The notes below the pieces were generated by a model that worked only from the letters and a program-made list of their open reading frames with translations, ran no database searches and was not told the origin of the DNA. Positions 12,425 to 23,070 of a DNA stretch of 64,000 nt are shown piece after piece. Both the position numbers and the translations under genes were made by a program. Where the stretch lies: positions 13,858,827 to 13,922,826 of the forward strand of contig JAIVEN010000004.1 in the NCBI GenBank assembly GCA_026686845.1. The letters are read 5' to 3'. The first letter of the stretch is position 1; every line of letters begins with the position of its first letter. This stretch comes from Adenanthera pavonina (lineage: Eukaryota; Streptophyta; Magnoliopsida; Fabales; Fabaceae).

Positions 12425-13080
12425 TATCGGGGTATGGAAATAGGTTGAGTGTTGGTAATCAGGTCAATACAAAACTCAATCTCCCTTTCTGGAGGTAACC
12501 CAAGTAAGTCTTTAGGAAACACATCAGGGAACTCACATACCACAGGTACATTTTCTAAACTCACTTTTGTTGCTTGTGTATTTTTAACTACTGCCAAATA
12601 CACTTTACACACTTTCCTCAATAATCTCCTTGTCCCTAATACTGAAATTATATTATGAAGAACAAAGATTCGATCACCTTGGAAAGTAAATGTATTTCCT
12701 TCTAATGACTTGAAATGAATTGCTTTATTATGACAATCAACCATAGCATGGCAAGATGATAGCCAAATCCATGCCCAAAATCACATCAAAATCCATCATA
12801 TCAAGAACTACTAAATCAACTAAAGATTTATTACCTCCTATTGAAACTTCACACGACTTGTATACCAAGTTAGCCATAATTAACTCTCCCACGGGTGTGG
12901 CTACTTCTAAGTGTTCATCTAACTATATTGCATCTCTACCCAATCTCAAAGCAAAGAATGGGGACACAAAAGAATGTATGGCTCCAGGATCGAACAAAAC
13001 ATAAGCATCAAAAGTACATATTTGGAGCATACCTGTAACCACATCATTTGATGCTTGGACATCTTGACAAGTCATAGCAA
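12425..13080 (-). pseudogene. Gypsy aspartic protease and RT N-terminal edge
   Basis: On the minus strand the protease reads through TFDAYVLFDPGAIHSFVS (about 12,960-13,010), where DPGA/DSGA is the usual active-site motif of plant gypsy proteases. It continues with LDMMDFDVILGMD (about 12,760-12,800). The linker then contains VCEFPDVFPKDLLGLPPERE and ends at the start of RT (QPISIP, about 12,430), where homology stops at the rearrangement. Stop codons and frame changes are present. Confidence 0.85.
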
Positions 13081-14580
13081 ACACTCAAGCCTGACCCCTT
13101 CCAGCTTGACCCCTTCCAACCTGACCTTGATTTTGAGCACCTGATCCTCTGCCACTAGTTTTCACCCGCACTAGAACCTGGACCTTGTGTCCCCCAATCT
13201 ATCTCAATGGCACTGCTGCTGTTGGTGGTGGCGGCAATGCTGTAGGTGTAGGTATGTGACTGAAATTTGGTCACCCTGTAGTCAAAGGGCAATCCCTTCT
13301 AATGTGGCCTAGCACACCACACTGATAGCATGCCTTCAGTAATCCAAGGTAGACACCAATATGAAACCTCACACATTTGGAGCATAACGGGGAATTTCCA
13401 AAAGTTGAATCCCTGCTGCTACTAGGTTGAGAAATATGAGGTTGATTAATTTGGTTGTTGAACATTGCATTAAAAGGATACCTATTTTGTCCTCCATGTT
13501 GCTGAAAGTTCTTTTGATAACCTTGTTGGCCTTGAATGATCCCCCTTCCAAAATTACTTCCCCTATGACCCTATTTATTTCCTGGCATGCTTTTGGAATG
13601 TTTATTCCACCCCTAATTATTCCTAATTTCCATCACTCGAGCCTCAAAAAGTCTAGCACTTTCAACTACCTTTTTTGTAAGATTCATAGCGTGGTTTTGC
13701 CACTGATTGAAACAGATGATCTGGTAAACACTAGACAAATCGCTTCACACGCATTTCCTCTGTAGCCACCAAGTGAGGGGCATATCATGATAACTAGGTA
13801 AAGTTTATCTCATACTCATTAACAGTCATATCCTCTATTTTCTTAAGTACTTCAAATTCCCTTGCTTTTGCTTCTCTAACAGTTCGTGGGAGAAAACATC
13901 TCATGAATCGCTCTTTAAATCCTTCCCAATCTAAACGAGGTGAATCTTGGGATCTCTCATCTAACATGGTCTCACACCATTTGCAAGCATTTCTTGTTAA
14001 GCGAAACTCTGCCAACTCTACAATTCTGATTGAGAAACATCCCAATGCTCTACAAAGGCGAGCTATGTCATCTATGAAATCCTATGGATCTTCTGTTGCT
14101 TCTGTACCCGAGAAAGAAGGGGGTTTGAGCTTCATAAAGTCTGATAGATGAATTTTCACATCATTTTTCTATGCAACAGGCTCTATTGTCAGCCTATTCT
14201 CTTGCTCAAATGATGGGTCTATAGGTTCCTGTTGTTGTTGTTGTTATGTCACTACTCCTGCCAAATCATGCATACTTTGTCGTAACTCATGCATTTCCGC
14301 AACTAGGTGGTTCAAGGTCTCTTCTTTCCTAGCCTCATTAGTCTCATTTCAGGCTGTTTCAATAAGCTCACTGTTTTGGTTACTTCTAGATTGACGACTT
14401 ACTTTATATCCACGACCTCTAGTTGTACCTCGTCCTCAACCCCTCGGAGTCAGAATAGTGTCATGAGAGTTATTAGAACCATCCCCAACAATTTCTCTTT
14501 GAGTTGTTGTTCTCTTCTTAGATGGCAGCCTTCACCAAATGTATTGAACGAATCACACAAGGAAATAAGATTTCTATAAT
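13081..14580 (-). pseudogene. Gypsy gag with CCHC zinc knuckle
   Basis: The matrix/capsid-type segment RLTRNACKWCETMLDE...FKERFMRCFLPRTVREAKAREF lies at about 13,850-14,000 and is the Retrotrans_gag signature (W/F-x-F...F...F-P). The zinc knuckle CYQCGVLGHIRRDCP lies at 13,280-13,325. N-terminal gag extends to about 14,550 in broken frames with a short Gln-codon run (about 14,230-14,245). There are several stops. It represents the nucleocapsid precursor of the gypsy element. Confidence 0.8.
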
Positions 14581-14740
14581 ACAATAAAACTAATTGACAT
14601 ATGCTAAATCACAAGATCCCGTGACGACAATAAGGTCATAGAAGCTTCCTACATGTAATCTGTGCTGGCCAGGACACAATTACAGATAAGATTCTACTAC
14701 TTCCTCATCTAGTGACTACTATATGCCCTAGACACAACAA

Positions 14741-14753
14741 GGCTCTAATACCA
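14741..14753 (-). other. tRNA-Met primer binding site of the gypsy element
   Basis: The minus strand reads TGGTATTAGAGCC, one base from the canonical initiator tRNA-Met primer site TGGTATCAGAGCC. It lies just upstream of gag, where a primer site belongs. The adjoining sequence to the right does not show an LTR end, so the 5' LTR has decayed or been lost. Confidence 0.75.
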
Positions 14754-14759
14754 ACTTAG

Positions 14760-15700
14760 ATACTTTATTTTAGAGTGATCAATCTTTTCAAGCTTTTAAA
14801 TTAGAGTCCTTGAATCTGCATGTTCTCACCAAAGTTTTTCCCCATAATGTACGTCCACATTTGATTCGAACTTGATAGAAGTACTTCTCTGTGGAGACAC
14901 ATGTCATTTTACATTATTTGTTAACATTTATATTCATTATCTCGTATTGGTCAAAACAAATGTTACACTTATTACATTAAATAAATAACGAATACAAGAG
15001 TATCTCAATTAAAAATTTAAAATATAATTGCAATTTATTTTTCATAATACATTTTTATCTTAAATAAAGAGATATAAACTTTAAAATAGAGAAGAGAACC
15101 TATTATGACCTTTTTTTGTTTTCACTAATCACTAAGATATCCCCCAATAAAACATTTTTTATGTATACGGTTAGGGATCAAATTCAAGCAAAATGCTTAA
15201 AGGACCCAACTATGTGAGGACTTTATTAGTGAAACTTATTATAACCTTAACACCTCTTAATGAGATCAAAACAATTTAACGAATACTAAAGATGCATCAA
15301 AATAAAGTATCTAATAAAAGATCAGTTTGCAAAATTAAATTGACAAACATTAAACTATTTAATAAAACATTTGGATTTTGGGCATCTACAATGATTTATA
15401 AGATTTGACTCAACTTATTAATTTAATTATTTAAGTTAATTAAATAACTAAAATAATTGTTATTTGAAATTTTAAAAATAATTAATTTAGTATAAAATGC
15501 TAAGATAATAATCATTGTCTAATAATTTATTTAGAAATATAAATAAATTATTACACCCTATAATTTTTTAAAATAGGGTATGCTGAAATTAAATTTCTCT
15601 CGCATTTTGAAAATGTATTTTTTTTGTGCAAATTTTGAAAACGTATTTCATATCTTCTTGGGTAAGATTCCTCTGCAGTATGTATTATGGACTCAACCCT
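14760..15700. other. Gene-free AT-rich spacer
   Basis: No coding region is supported. 14,760-14,930 may hold eroded LTR sequence of the gypsy element. The rest is AT-rich with no recognisable feature. Confidence 0.5.
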
Positions 15701-15719
15701 TTTTTTGGGTCCAAAAAGC

Positions 15720-16385
15720 CATATTTGGTTTAACCATGGTATGGAAAATTGGATCAAATCAGCTGATTGGACTGAGAACCGGCCCTTGGTCTGGTCTGGT
15801 TCGATCACAAATAAAGATTGGCTCACTTCGGAATCAGGACAAACTAGTATAGAACCAGGCGAACTAGTAAAAACCAATACACAAATGGTTTGAAGCAGTT
15901 TAGCTTTTTTTTAATTTTTTAAATTTTTTTTATTTTTAAGATAAAATAACATTATTTTTAAGACTAAGTAGTATTTTTTTTGTATAAATTTTTTCTTTCT
16001 ATATTATAATATGATATCAGTATTATTATAATACATAACTATTAATAATGATAAATTTACTAAACAAATAATATAAAATAAAATATCAATTAACTTTTTT
16101 AAATTCAAAATATAATTATAGATAAATATTAACTTGTTTAAATTTTAATATTAGGTTGTAAAATTTATTAATAATATTTCTAATTTTTTTTATATTATTA
16201 AATTTACTTTTCATCATAAATTGAATGTTAAATTTATTATCATGGATAAATATTTTTTATATTTTTTATCTATATTATTTAAAATATATCAACTTATTCA
16301 CAGCCGGTTCAACCTCGATTCAATCATTGAACCTTGAACCGATACTTCAATCAGTTCAATGACCGTTCCGATTTTTAATACCTTA
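15720..16385 (+). mobile_element. MITE, 'ACCGGTTC-rich' family, copy A
   Basis: GC-richer ends with ACCGG/CTGGTTC motifs (15,770-15,870 and 16,300-16,375) bracket an AT-rich core. The core from 15,940 to 16,200 (near 'aagtagtattttttttgtataaattttttctttc') recurs in inverted form at 17,470-17,790 and at 56,690-56,950. The right end reads ACCGATACTTCAATCAGTTC then AATGACCG near 16,335-16,365. I classify it as a non-autonomous DNA element by these shared ends; I could not define target duplications. Confidence 0.6.
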
Positions 16386-17464
16386 AGTTTAACAATTGAA
16401 AATAAAAGGGGGAGGGAAAATTTTCACATTCTCTATTTTAACCTTATAATCATTATTTAACCATTTTTATTTCTTTTCAATACTTTTTGAAAGTAGGGGT
16501 ATAAAGGTTTTTTAAAAAAATATACTTTTTATTTCATTCCATTTGTCATTTTATTCAATTCTGCATATCTAATAAGGTATTATCCTCCCCAGTCTGAATG
16601 TAAGGATACGCAAACGGGAGAAAACACGTTGTTTTCGACTACGGAACAAAATTTAAATTTACCCACCAAGAGACAATAAAGTAACATGATTAGATCTTTC
16701 CAAAAAAACAGTAGCAAGATTAGATTTTACATTCATTTTATCATTTTTATTATTAATTTATTTAGTTAAAACACAATAAATGCATTATTTTTCAATAAAA
16801 ATGTAACAATACAAATATAATATTTATAGTTATTATATAATTATTAAAAATCATTTTTTGTATATTTTGATCAACATGGGACCTGCAAGCTTTTTCTAGT
16901 CCTTAAATGACTAATGTGTACTTTCAGTCTTTCACAAATATTTTAAAATTAAACTAATTATCTGATCTAAAAAATATTGATTTAAGATTTATATGTTTGA
17001 TCATAATCAAACTATTGCGAAACGTAAAATTATTTTGGCCCAAAATACTTTTGTCCCAATTTTTTTTTTTCGGTGTACAACTTTTGTCCCAATGTATGTC
17101 AGAAAACTAAAACTCTTGTCCAAAATTTTTAAAAAATTGACCCATTAAATTTCTTTAAGAAATTGTCCTAGAATGTCCAAAAACATACTTCAAATTGTCC
17201 TTGAAGTTTATGCCTGAAACCAATGAAATTGGGCAAAAATAAATGAATGATCCAATAGCATACAACCTTACTATTATTATTATGTTTATGTTTAAAATGA
17301 TCTAAAAATGTTTGAAGCCCAGAAAACTTATCTTCAAAACTGAACAAATTGAAAACAAAAAAAAAAAGATCACCGTTTTACTTTTTTTTTACCAACTAAT
17401 TGACCAAGTATTCAAGATTCGTGATTTGGTGTATTTCAATCAACCTAATTAAATTGGTAGTAAT
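16386..17464. other. Gene-free AT-rich spacer
   Basis: No coding region, RNA gene or clear repeat is supported. A poly-T tract lies at about 17,059-17,070. Confidence 0.5.
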
Positions 17465-17945
17465 CAAATTAATTTTTTTTTTAATTTTATATGTTATATA
17501 TAATTAAAAAATATTACTGATAAATTTTATGATTTAGTATTAAAATCTAAATAAATTTTTATTAATCTATAATCATATTTTAGATTTAGAATAGTCAACT
17601 AATATTCTATTTTTATATTATTTATTAAGTAAATTTATCATTATTAATAATTATGTATTATAATAATATTTACATAATATTATAATATAGAAAGAAAAAA
17701 ATTTATACAAAAAAATGTTATTTACTACTAAAAAATGCTATTTTATTTTAAAAATTAAAAAAAATTGAAAAAAGTAAAAAAAGAAAAACGAAAAAGCTAA
17801 CTGGTTTGACCAAGTTCTAGACCGGCTTTCACCGGTTCAACTGGTTCTCACCAGTTTTGTAATCCACTAGTTCTTCTCTTTTTTAGGATCAAACTTAACA
17901 CCTATTTCCAGTCCACTCAATCAAACCGGCTGGTCCGATTTTCAA
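17465..17945 (-). mobile_element. MITE, 'ACCGGTTC-rich' family, copy B (partial)
   Basis: The AT-rich core at 17,470-17,790 is the inverse of the core of copy A. It is followed by ACCGGCTTTCACCGGTTC and a further ACCGGCTGGTCCG motif near 17,926-17,940. It therefore lies in the opposite orientation to copy A, and one end looks truncated. Confidence 0.55.
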
Positions 17946-19289
17946 TTTGAACATGCGAATCAAGCTAAAAACCTCAAAAACAATATCCAACAGGCCGAAA
18001 CGACATTTACAAGAGGGGTCGAAATTGTGGTTGAAAAAGACATTTCGTTATTTATCTGAAAGAAAAACAAAACAAAACGACATTTCGTTTATAGCACATT
18101 GTCTTCCACTACTTGCAAAGTCAAGCTGATTCAATTTCGTTCGTTTATAGCATTGTTTCCATTTTTTTACTCTCTTTGCTATTGCTTCTCTTTGCATCAG
18201 AATCCATATGCGTGAGTGTTGGATCTCCCTACGACGTGGAAGTGTTATGTTCTTTCAATGTATTTATAATGATAAATTAAAAATTATGCCTCATATATTT
18301 TGCAATTTTGAACCCACCCAATTTATTGAATTTACACTTGAAAATTTTTGTTTAATATTTTAATATGAATTACTAAAGTTACACATATTTCTTTTACACT
18401 TTTTCTCCAGCCTTACATCCTCCTTTTCTTTTATTATTATTTTTCCATCACTTTTTTCTTTCTCAAATTACCTAACAATGATATGAATAAAATAATATTT
18501 ATAGCTATATAAGCAGGAGAACTTTGCAAATTGACGTATTCATATATGTTTATACATGTATTATTAGATAAACTTGTTTTTCTTTAAAATTTTATTCTTA
18601 GCTTTTCATAAAAGTATTACGTAGTTGTGTATAACATGAGTTGCTAACAATGTTTTGAAAACTAAACTGGACCGGCCAGTTCAATGGAGAATCGATATTT
18701 GACCTGGTCTAGAATAAAGAGAAAATTGGGATAAGATAAAACTGGTAAAACCAATGTATTACCAAGTTGAACCGGTTGAAAAGGGGGAAAAATTGTGTCT
18801 ACAAAATAAGAGAAGGAAACATACGGGGAAAAAATTTCAGCATTAGATCATATTTTTCTCTTCAAATTGCAGCAAAATCCACAAAATAATTGGGGAAAAT
18901 AGAGCAAAATAAAGCCTTGATAGTCATTTACTCACATAGAAAGAGACGAAAAGAAAATGAAGATAACATAAGGGATAAATCCAAAGCAAAGAAGAAGAGG
19001 AGGAGGAAGAAGAGAAGAAAAAATAGAAAAATAAAATAAGGAGAAGATGAAGAAAAGAAAAAATCTGACTTGTGGTTTGTTTGGTTGCATTAAACTGCTT
19101 CCATCAGAGCTCTAAACGTAGTTTGGGTTTGAAAGATAGAGAGACAAAAAGATGAAGAAGAGAACGAGAACATCATTTGAAAATGAAAGAAAGGCAATTA
19201 AGTTTACAAAGTAGGCCTTGGAAAGTGCCATTTTGTGCTCTATGCTCAACCTTGGGAAGGTGAGAGTGAAAACCATAGCTCATCACTCA

Positions 19290-19573
19290 TCCAGAGCCGT
19301 GTTTAGGTCTAGGCAACTAAGGCAGTTGTCTTAGGCCCCAGCCCCTCATTAGATCTCCTATATATCCTTTCCATTTATTCCCAAGATATATTAGGCGTTG
19401 ATGAAAAAATTTGGGAGAGATCAACGTTAATCTAATGCTCTGCCACTATATATATAAGGGGGCCACTTTTGTCACTTTGTATATACATCCGACATCCCTC
19501 CCTCTTACCTTTACTACCTATACATGGTAAATCAACGTTCATATATTACTAAAGCACTTACACTCTATGTTAG

Positions 19574-19614
<41 letters not shown>

Positions 19615-20070
19615 ACAAAGTTAATACGACTACAAATTATTTAAGAGGCCTTCTTAATTATTTAAAAAGATATAGGAAAAATGGTTTTATATCTGTTTTG
19701 GACTTAAAAAAATAGTTATTGAAATGGATATAGAGCGTAACTTTTATGAAAAAACATATAATTAATAAAAAAGACACTTTGATTAAAAAAAATTAGTATT
19801 AAAAGAAATGTTAATCTAAGAAATTAATACTTAAATTGAAATGTTACACTATATCGAAATGTTAGCCCCATTTCTAAATGCATACATTATTTATATAATA
19901 ATATTGACAATACACACAACTGATGCTACTGCCAAATTTTTTCCAAAAAAAATTAAAATTGTTTAACTTTTATTTGAGATTAATTATGTTAAAAGATAGA
20001 TTGAATAAGTTAGCTTAGAAAGGTGAAAAAGTCCCACCAATAAATTTGCCTTGGGCCCAAAAACTTATTA
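19290..20070. mobile_element. Possible second DNA element inside copy C
   Basis: The left edge carries GGCAGTTGTCTTAGGCCCC (19,321-19,339). The right edge carries TTGCCTTGGGCCC (20,047-20,059). Such 'TAAGGC...TTGGGCCC' edges occur in common plant non-autonomous elements. The interior contains a CT microsatellite. This is a weak call without defined inverted repeats. Confidence 0.3.
19576..19607. repeat. (CT)n microsatellite
   Basis: An uninterrupted CT dinucleotide run of about 16 units, followed by CACACAC. It is likely to vary in length between individuals. Confidence 0.95.
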
Positions 20071-20709
20071 ACACAACCTTGCACTTATCAACACATATCC
20101 AAGCAATGTCAGTTGAGAAAAGCTATCCAACTCTAATTTTCAAACATGAATATTAATAATATTATGACTAAGGTGGGGGCATAAAAATATCTTTTTCTAA
20201 ATTGACATTAAAAGCAATATATTGTAAAAATAAAAAGTATTCTATTCCCTATAATTATTTTATATTTAATATTTATCAAAATATACTATTTCTTTTAAAT
20301 AATTATTTTATTTTATTTTTTATTTTTTACTTGTATTTTTATGTTTATTTATAATTTGAAAGTATTTTTTATATTTTTATTGTTACTTTTAATTTATATT
20401 ATTTAAAATAATTATTTTAAAATTAAAAATAGATTAATTCAATTATAACATCTTCAATAATAGTTTAATTAATATGAGTACCAAGTAGTATTATAGATTT
20501 GAATGAAATTAAATTCAATTATTTTATAGTTGTACCTTTTTAAATATAATCTTTCTATGTTACTTTAAAATTAATTTTTATCTTTTGAGTATGTATTATT
20601 TACAATCTATCAATTTAATTACAATCAGTCTGATCCCATTCAGATTAATGAACTTTGAACCAGTATCTCAGCTGATTCAATGACTCGTCTGGTTTTCTTA
20701 ACATTGGTT

Positions 20710-22000
20710 GCTAACTATAATCTCATGAGTATGCAATAAAAGTAATTAAGTGATGAAATTAATTTTGTTTTAACATTAGGTAGTGAAACTATTTATAATA
20801 AAAGTAATTAGGTATATCTGCAAATTTTAAATTTAAGAGAAAAAATATGATATTAGTGGATTAAACCCATTGACTTAGTGCAAAAGTTTAAATGAACATA
20901 TTTTATTTTAAGTATATATATTTAGAACAAACATAATTATAAATGGTTATAAATAATAATTTTATAAAAAGAAATAGTTTGCACCCACTGACTATGAGTC
21001 CTGACTTTACCATTGGCCTTGTGTTTGGATATGTTTTCTGAGTATTATTTTATATTGTGTGTATTTTTTTTTTTTCATGTTTTTAGTTTATGCATTGTGG
21101 TTTTGTGTTTTCTGGTTTGATTCTCTATTGCTTATTAGGACTATTATATAGTAATTTGTTTTCAAAATGATGTGCCTCAAAGGAGACAATGATACCCACG
21201 GTTAGACTAAAATGGAATAAAGCATACCACAAGCCATCGCCAACTTTATAGCTTCTCTATGGATGCTTATAAACTCTGGAATCTCTTAGTAACAGTGTTT
21301 CTGAGTAAGAAATTGATGACTTAGATCCTGATGAGTTGTATCAATACTTCAAAAAACTATTTCTTATATGTATTTAATGCAATGTATATATCATACTTCA
21401 CAATACAATAATATATTCTAACATTTATGCTTTTAGTTTTTTCCCCTTTCAAAATGTTCCAAAATAATTCAAGAACTTACAAAAAAATTCATATTTTTAA
21501 TTGCTTGTTATGAATTTCTCTATATTACTCTTGATATACTTGTTTAAAACGCAAATTTTTTATGTTATTCATTTTTAGTATATGTTGAATATATACATAA
21601 ATATATATCCTTTATACTAATATCCTATAATGTTAAAATTTGTCATATCAAATCGCATTTTGTTGTACCAAATATGCATACCCATATATATGTATTATAA
21701 CAGGAAGGTCTGTTCCTAGCAAGAAGGCATTAAGAACTGAATGGAGGGAACGAATTTAATTTAACTCATGATAATGCAAATTTGTACATAATCTGTCATC
21801 AGAACTTAGAAATATGGAGCGGAGAGAAGAAGAGAAGCATATTCATTGACTGTTTGGCTAACTATTTCATTATATGTATATATATATATATATTAAAAGC
21901 AAGAGGAAACTAGAAAGTGATCCGTCCACAAAATCTTTCACTCTGTGCTACAAAGAATATCCTTCAAACTTGACCAAAATAAATTACACTCAATAATAAA
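20710..22000. other. AT-rich spacer downstream of the U-box kinase gene
   Basis: No coding region is supported. Poly-T (21,067-21,078) and a TA run (21,877-21,893) are present. The end of this interval probably overlaps the 3' untranslated region of the minus-strand kinase gene. Confidence 0.5.
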
Positions 22001-22006
22001 ACAAAT

Positions 22007-22012
22007 TTTATT
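22007..22012 (-). terminator. Candidate poly(A) signal of the U-box kinase gene
   Basis: The minus strand reads AATAAA about 185 bases after the stop codon at 22,197, a normal plant 3' UTR distance. Plant poly(A) signals are loose, so this is only the best-placed hexamer. Confidence 0.35.
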
Positions 22013-22196
22013 TACACTTCTAAATCAATATCACTAAGCTAACAAATCAGCTAACTCAAAATTGTTGCAGCAGATGAAAATCTGCTTAAAACACACTAAA
22101 AAACAGCATATACATAATATACTGCGAGGTTCTATAGTTAAGCTAAGCTGAAGAAACTCACGTCAAACCTGGCATTGACGATGGATGAAGTTGATT

Positions 22197-23070
22197 TCAG
22201 TTTCCTCCAGACTTCCACTCCATGATTGCTGATAGAAGCGTGTAATTAGGGATTATATTCTTATGGGGAAGTTTCATATTTGTCATTGGTGATTTGTCAT
22301 TCTCTTGAAGCCATGTTTCAATTGATTTGCGATCGTATGTATATCCATCCGCAGCAACACAAGGATCATCCATCACATCCTATAAAAAACAATATATAAG
22401 AGAATGGAAAAAATAATAATAATAATTATATAATCCAACCACTCAACTTGACAAAACTTATAGAAGTTAAAAAAAAAAAAATAAAGCCACAAACAGAATC
22501 TAAAAGGCTAAAACCCTTGACTTATTTTCATGGTGGTCTCTAGCAGCTTTTCTTTTAACATCCAAACTAGTACCTCTGCAAATCTCTAACTTTGCTGAGG
22601 AATCTGGTGACATGGCACGGATTCTTTGAAGTGGGATAGTTAAATCCTAATCAAACTAAACAAATATGTGAAATTAGCACAGCGTTTTGACCCAAGGAAA
22701 AATGCATGATTGGTTGGAATTTGGTGATGCCATGTCATGTGCCACACCAGTAGATCTGTTAGCAAATTTAACAATTTAACAATTTGTTAATGAAGTGACT
22801 AATTAGATGGATTTTGAATTAGTTAGGAAGGGCAAAAATGAGAATCTCTCTCAAGGGCCAAAAATGGATAGACAGTTAGGTCACCTTCCTTTCCTATTGC
22901 ACCATAGATAACCAAATATTGTCAATGTGGAATTTTTTGACTACCTGAAGTATTGGGCAAATAAAATGATTAGGAGGTTTGGATTTAAAACTCAGACTGG
23001 AACTTCGGGCTCTTTCAGCAACTTCTTTCAATCTTTCCAGGGCAGGAATCACACAATCTTCTAAATTTGG
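22197..23070 (-). CDS. U-box module downstream of the premature stop
   Basis: Two coding pieces (23,070-22,945 and 22,379-22,197) are joined by an intron with a GTAGTC donor and a TATAG acceptor. They encode PNLEDCVIPALERLKEVAER, then NHFICPILQ, DVMDDPCVAADGYTYDR, IETWLQENDKSPMTN and the end LLSAIMEWKSGGN. These contain the ICPI, DPCVAADGYTYDR and SPMTN signatures of the U-box fold that binds E2 enzymes. The module is free of further stops or frameshifts, which suggests that the upstream TGA is recent. Confidence 0.85.

Larger units (their letters stand above)
7795..14755 (-). mobile_element. Broken Ty3/gypsy retrotransposon, 5' and central part
   Basis: Reading on the minus strand from the right: primer binding site (14,741-14,753), gag, zinc knuckle, aspartic protease, the N-terminal edge of RT, RNase H and integrase as far as the TPFEALYG motif. 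There the Copia element begins (7,794). The order PR-RT-RH-INT is that of Ty3/gypsy. The rest of integrase and the 3' LTR must lie left of the window, beyond the Copia element. The 5' LTR expected right of 14,755 is not recognisable. The element is split by a solo LTR (8,971-11,116) and by another LTR-element fragment (about 11,430-12,424) that replaces the RT core. It also has multiple stops, so it is dead. Confidence 0.85.
18650..20705 (+). mobile_element. MITE, 'ACCGGTTC-rich' family, copy C with inserted DNA
   Basis: One end lies at 18,650-18,780 (ACTGGACCGGCCAGTTC; GAACCGGTTG). The other lies at 20,620-20,705 (TTGAACCAGTATCTCAGCTG, then TGACTCGTCTGGTT). The matching AT-rich core is at about 20,280-20,600. 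Between them, about 18,790-20,150, sits unrelated sequence, so the element appears opened by an insertion. Confidence 0.5.

Noticed and set aside
22201..22945. Treating the kinase gene as ending at the TGA with the U-box as unrelated downstream sequence
   Set aside because: The frame after the TGA is open to a GT donor, the next exon joins in phase, and together they encode the linker and U-box expected for this family.
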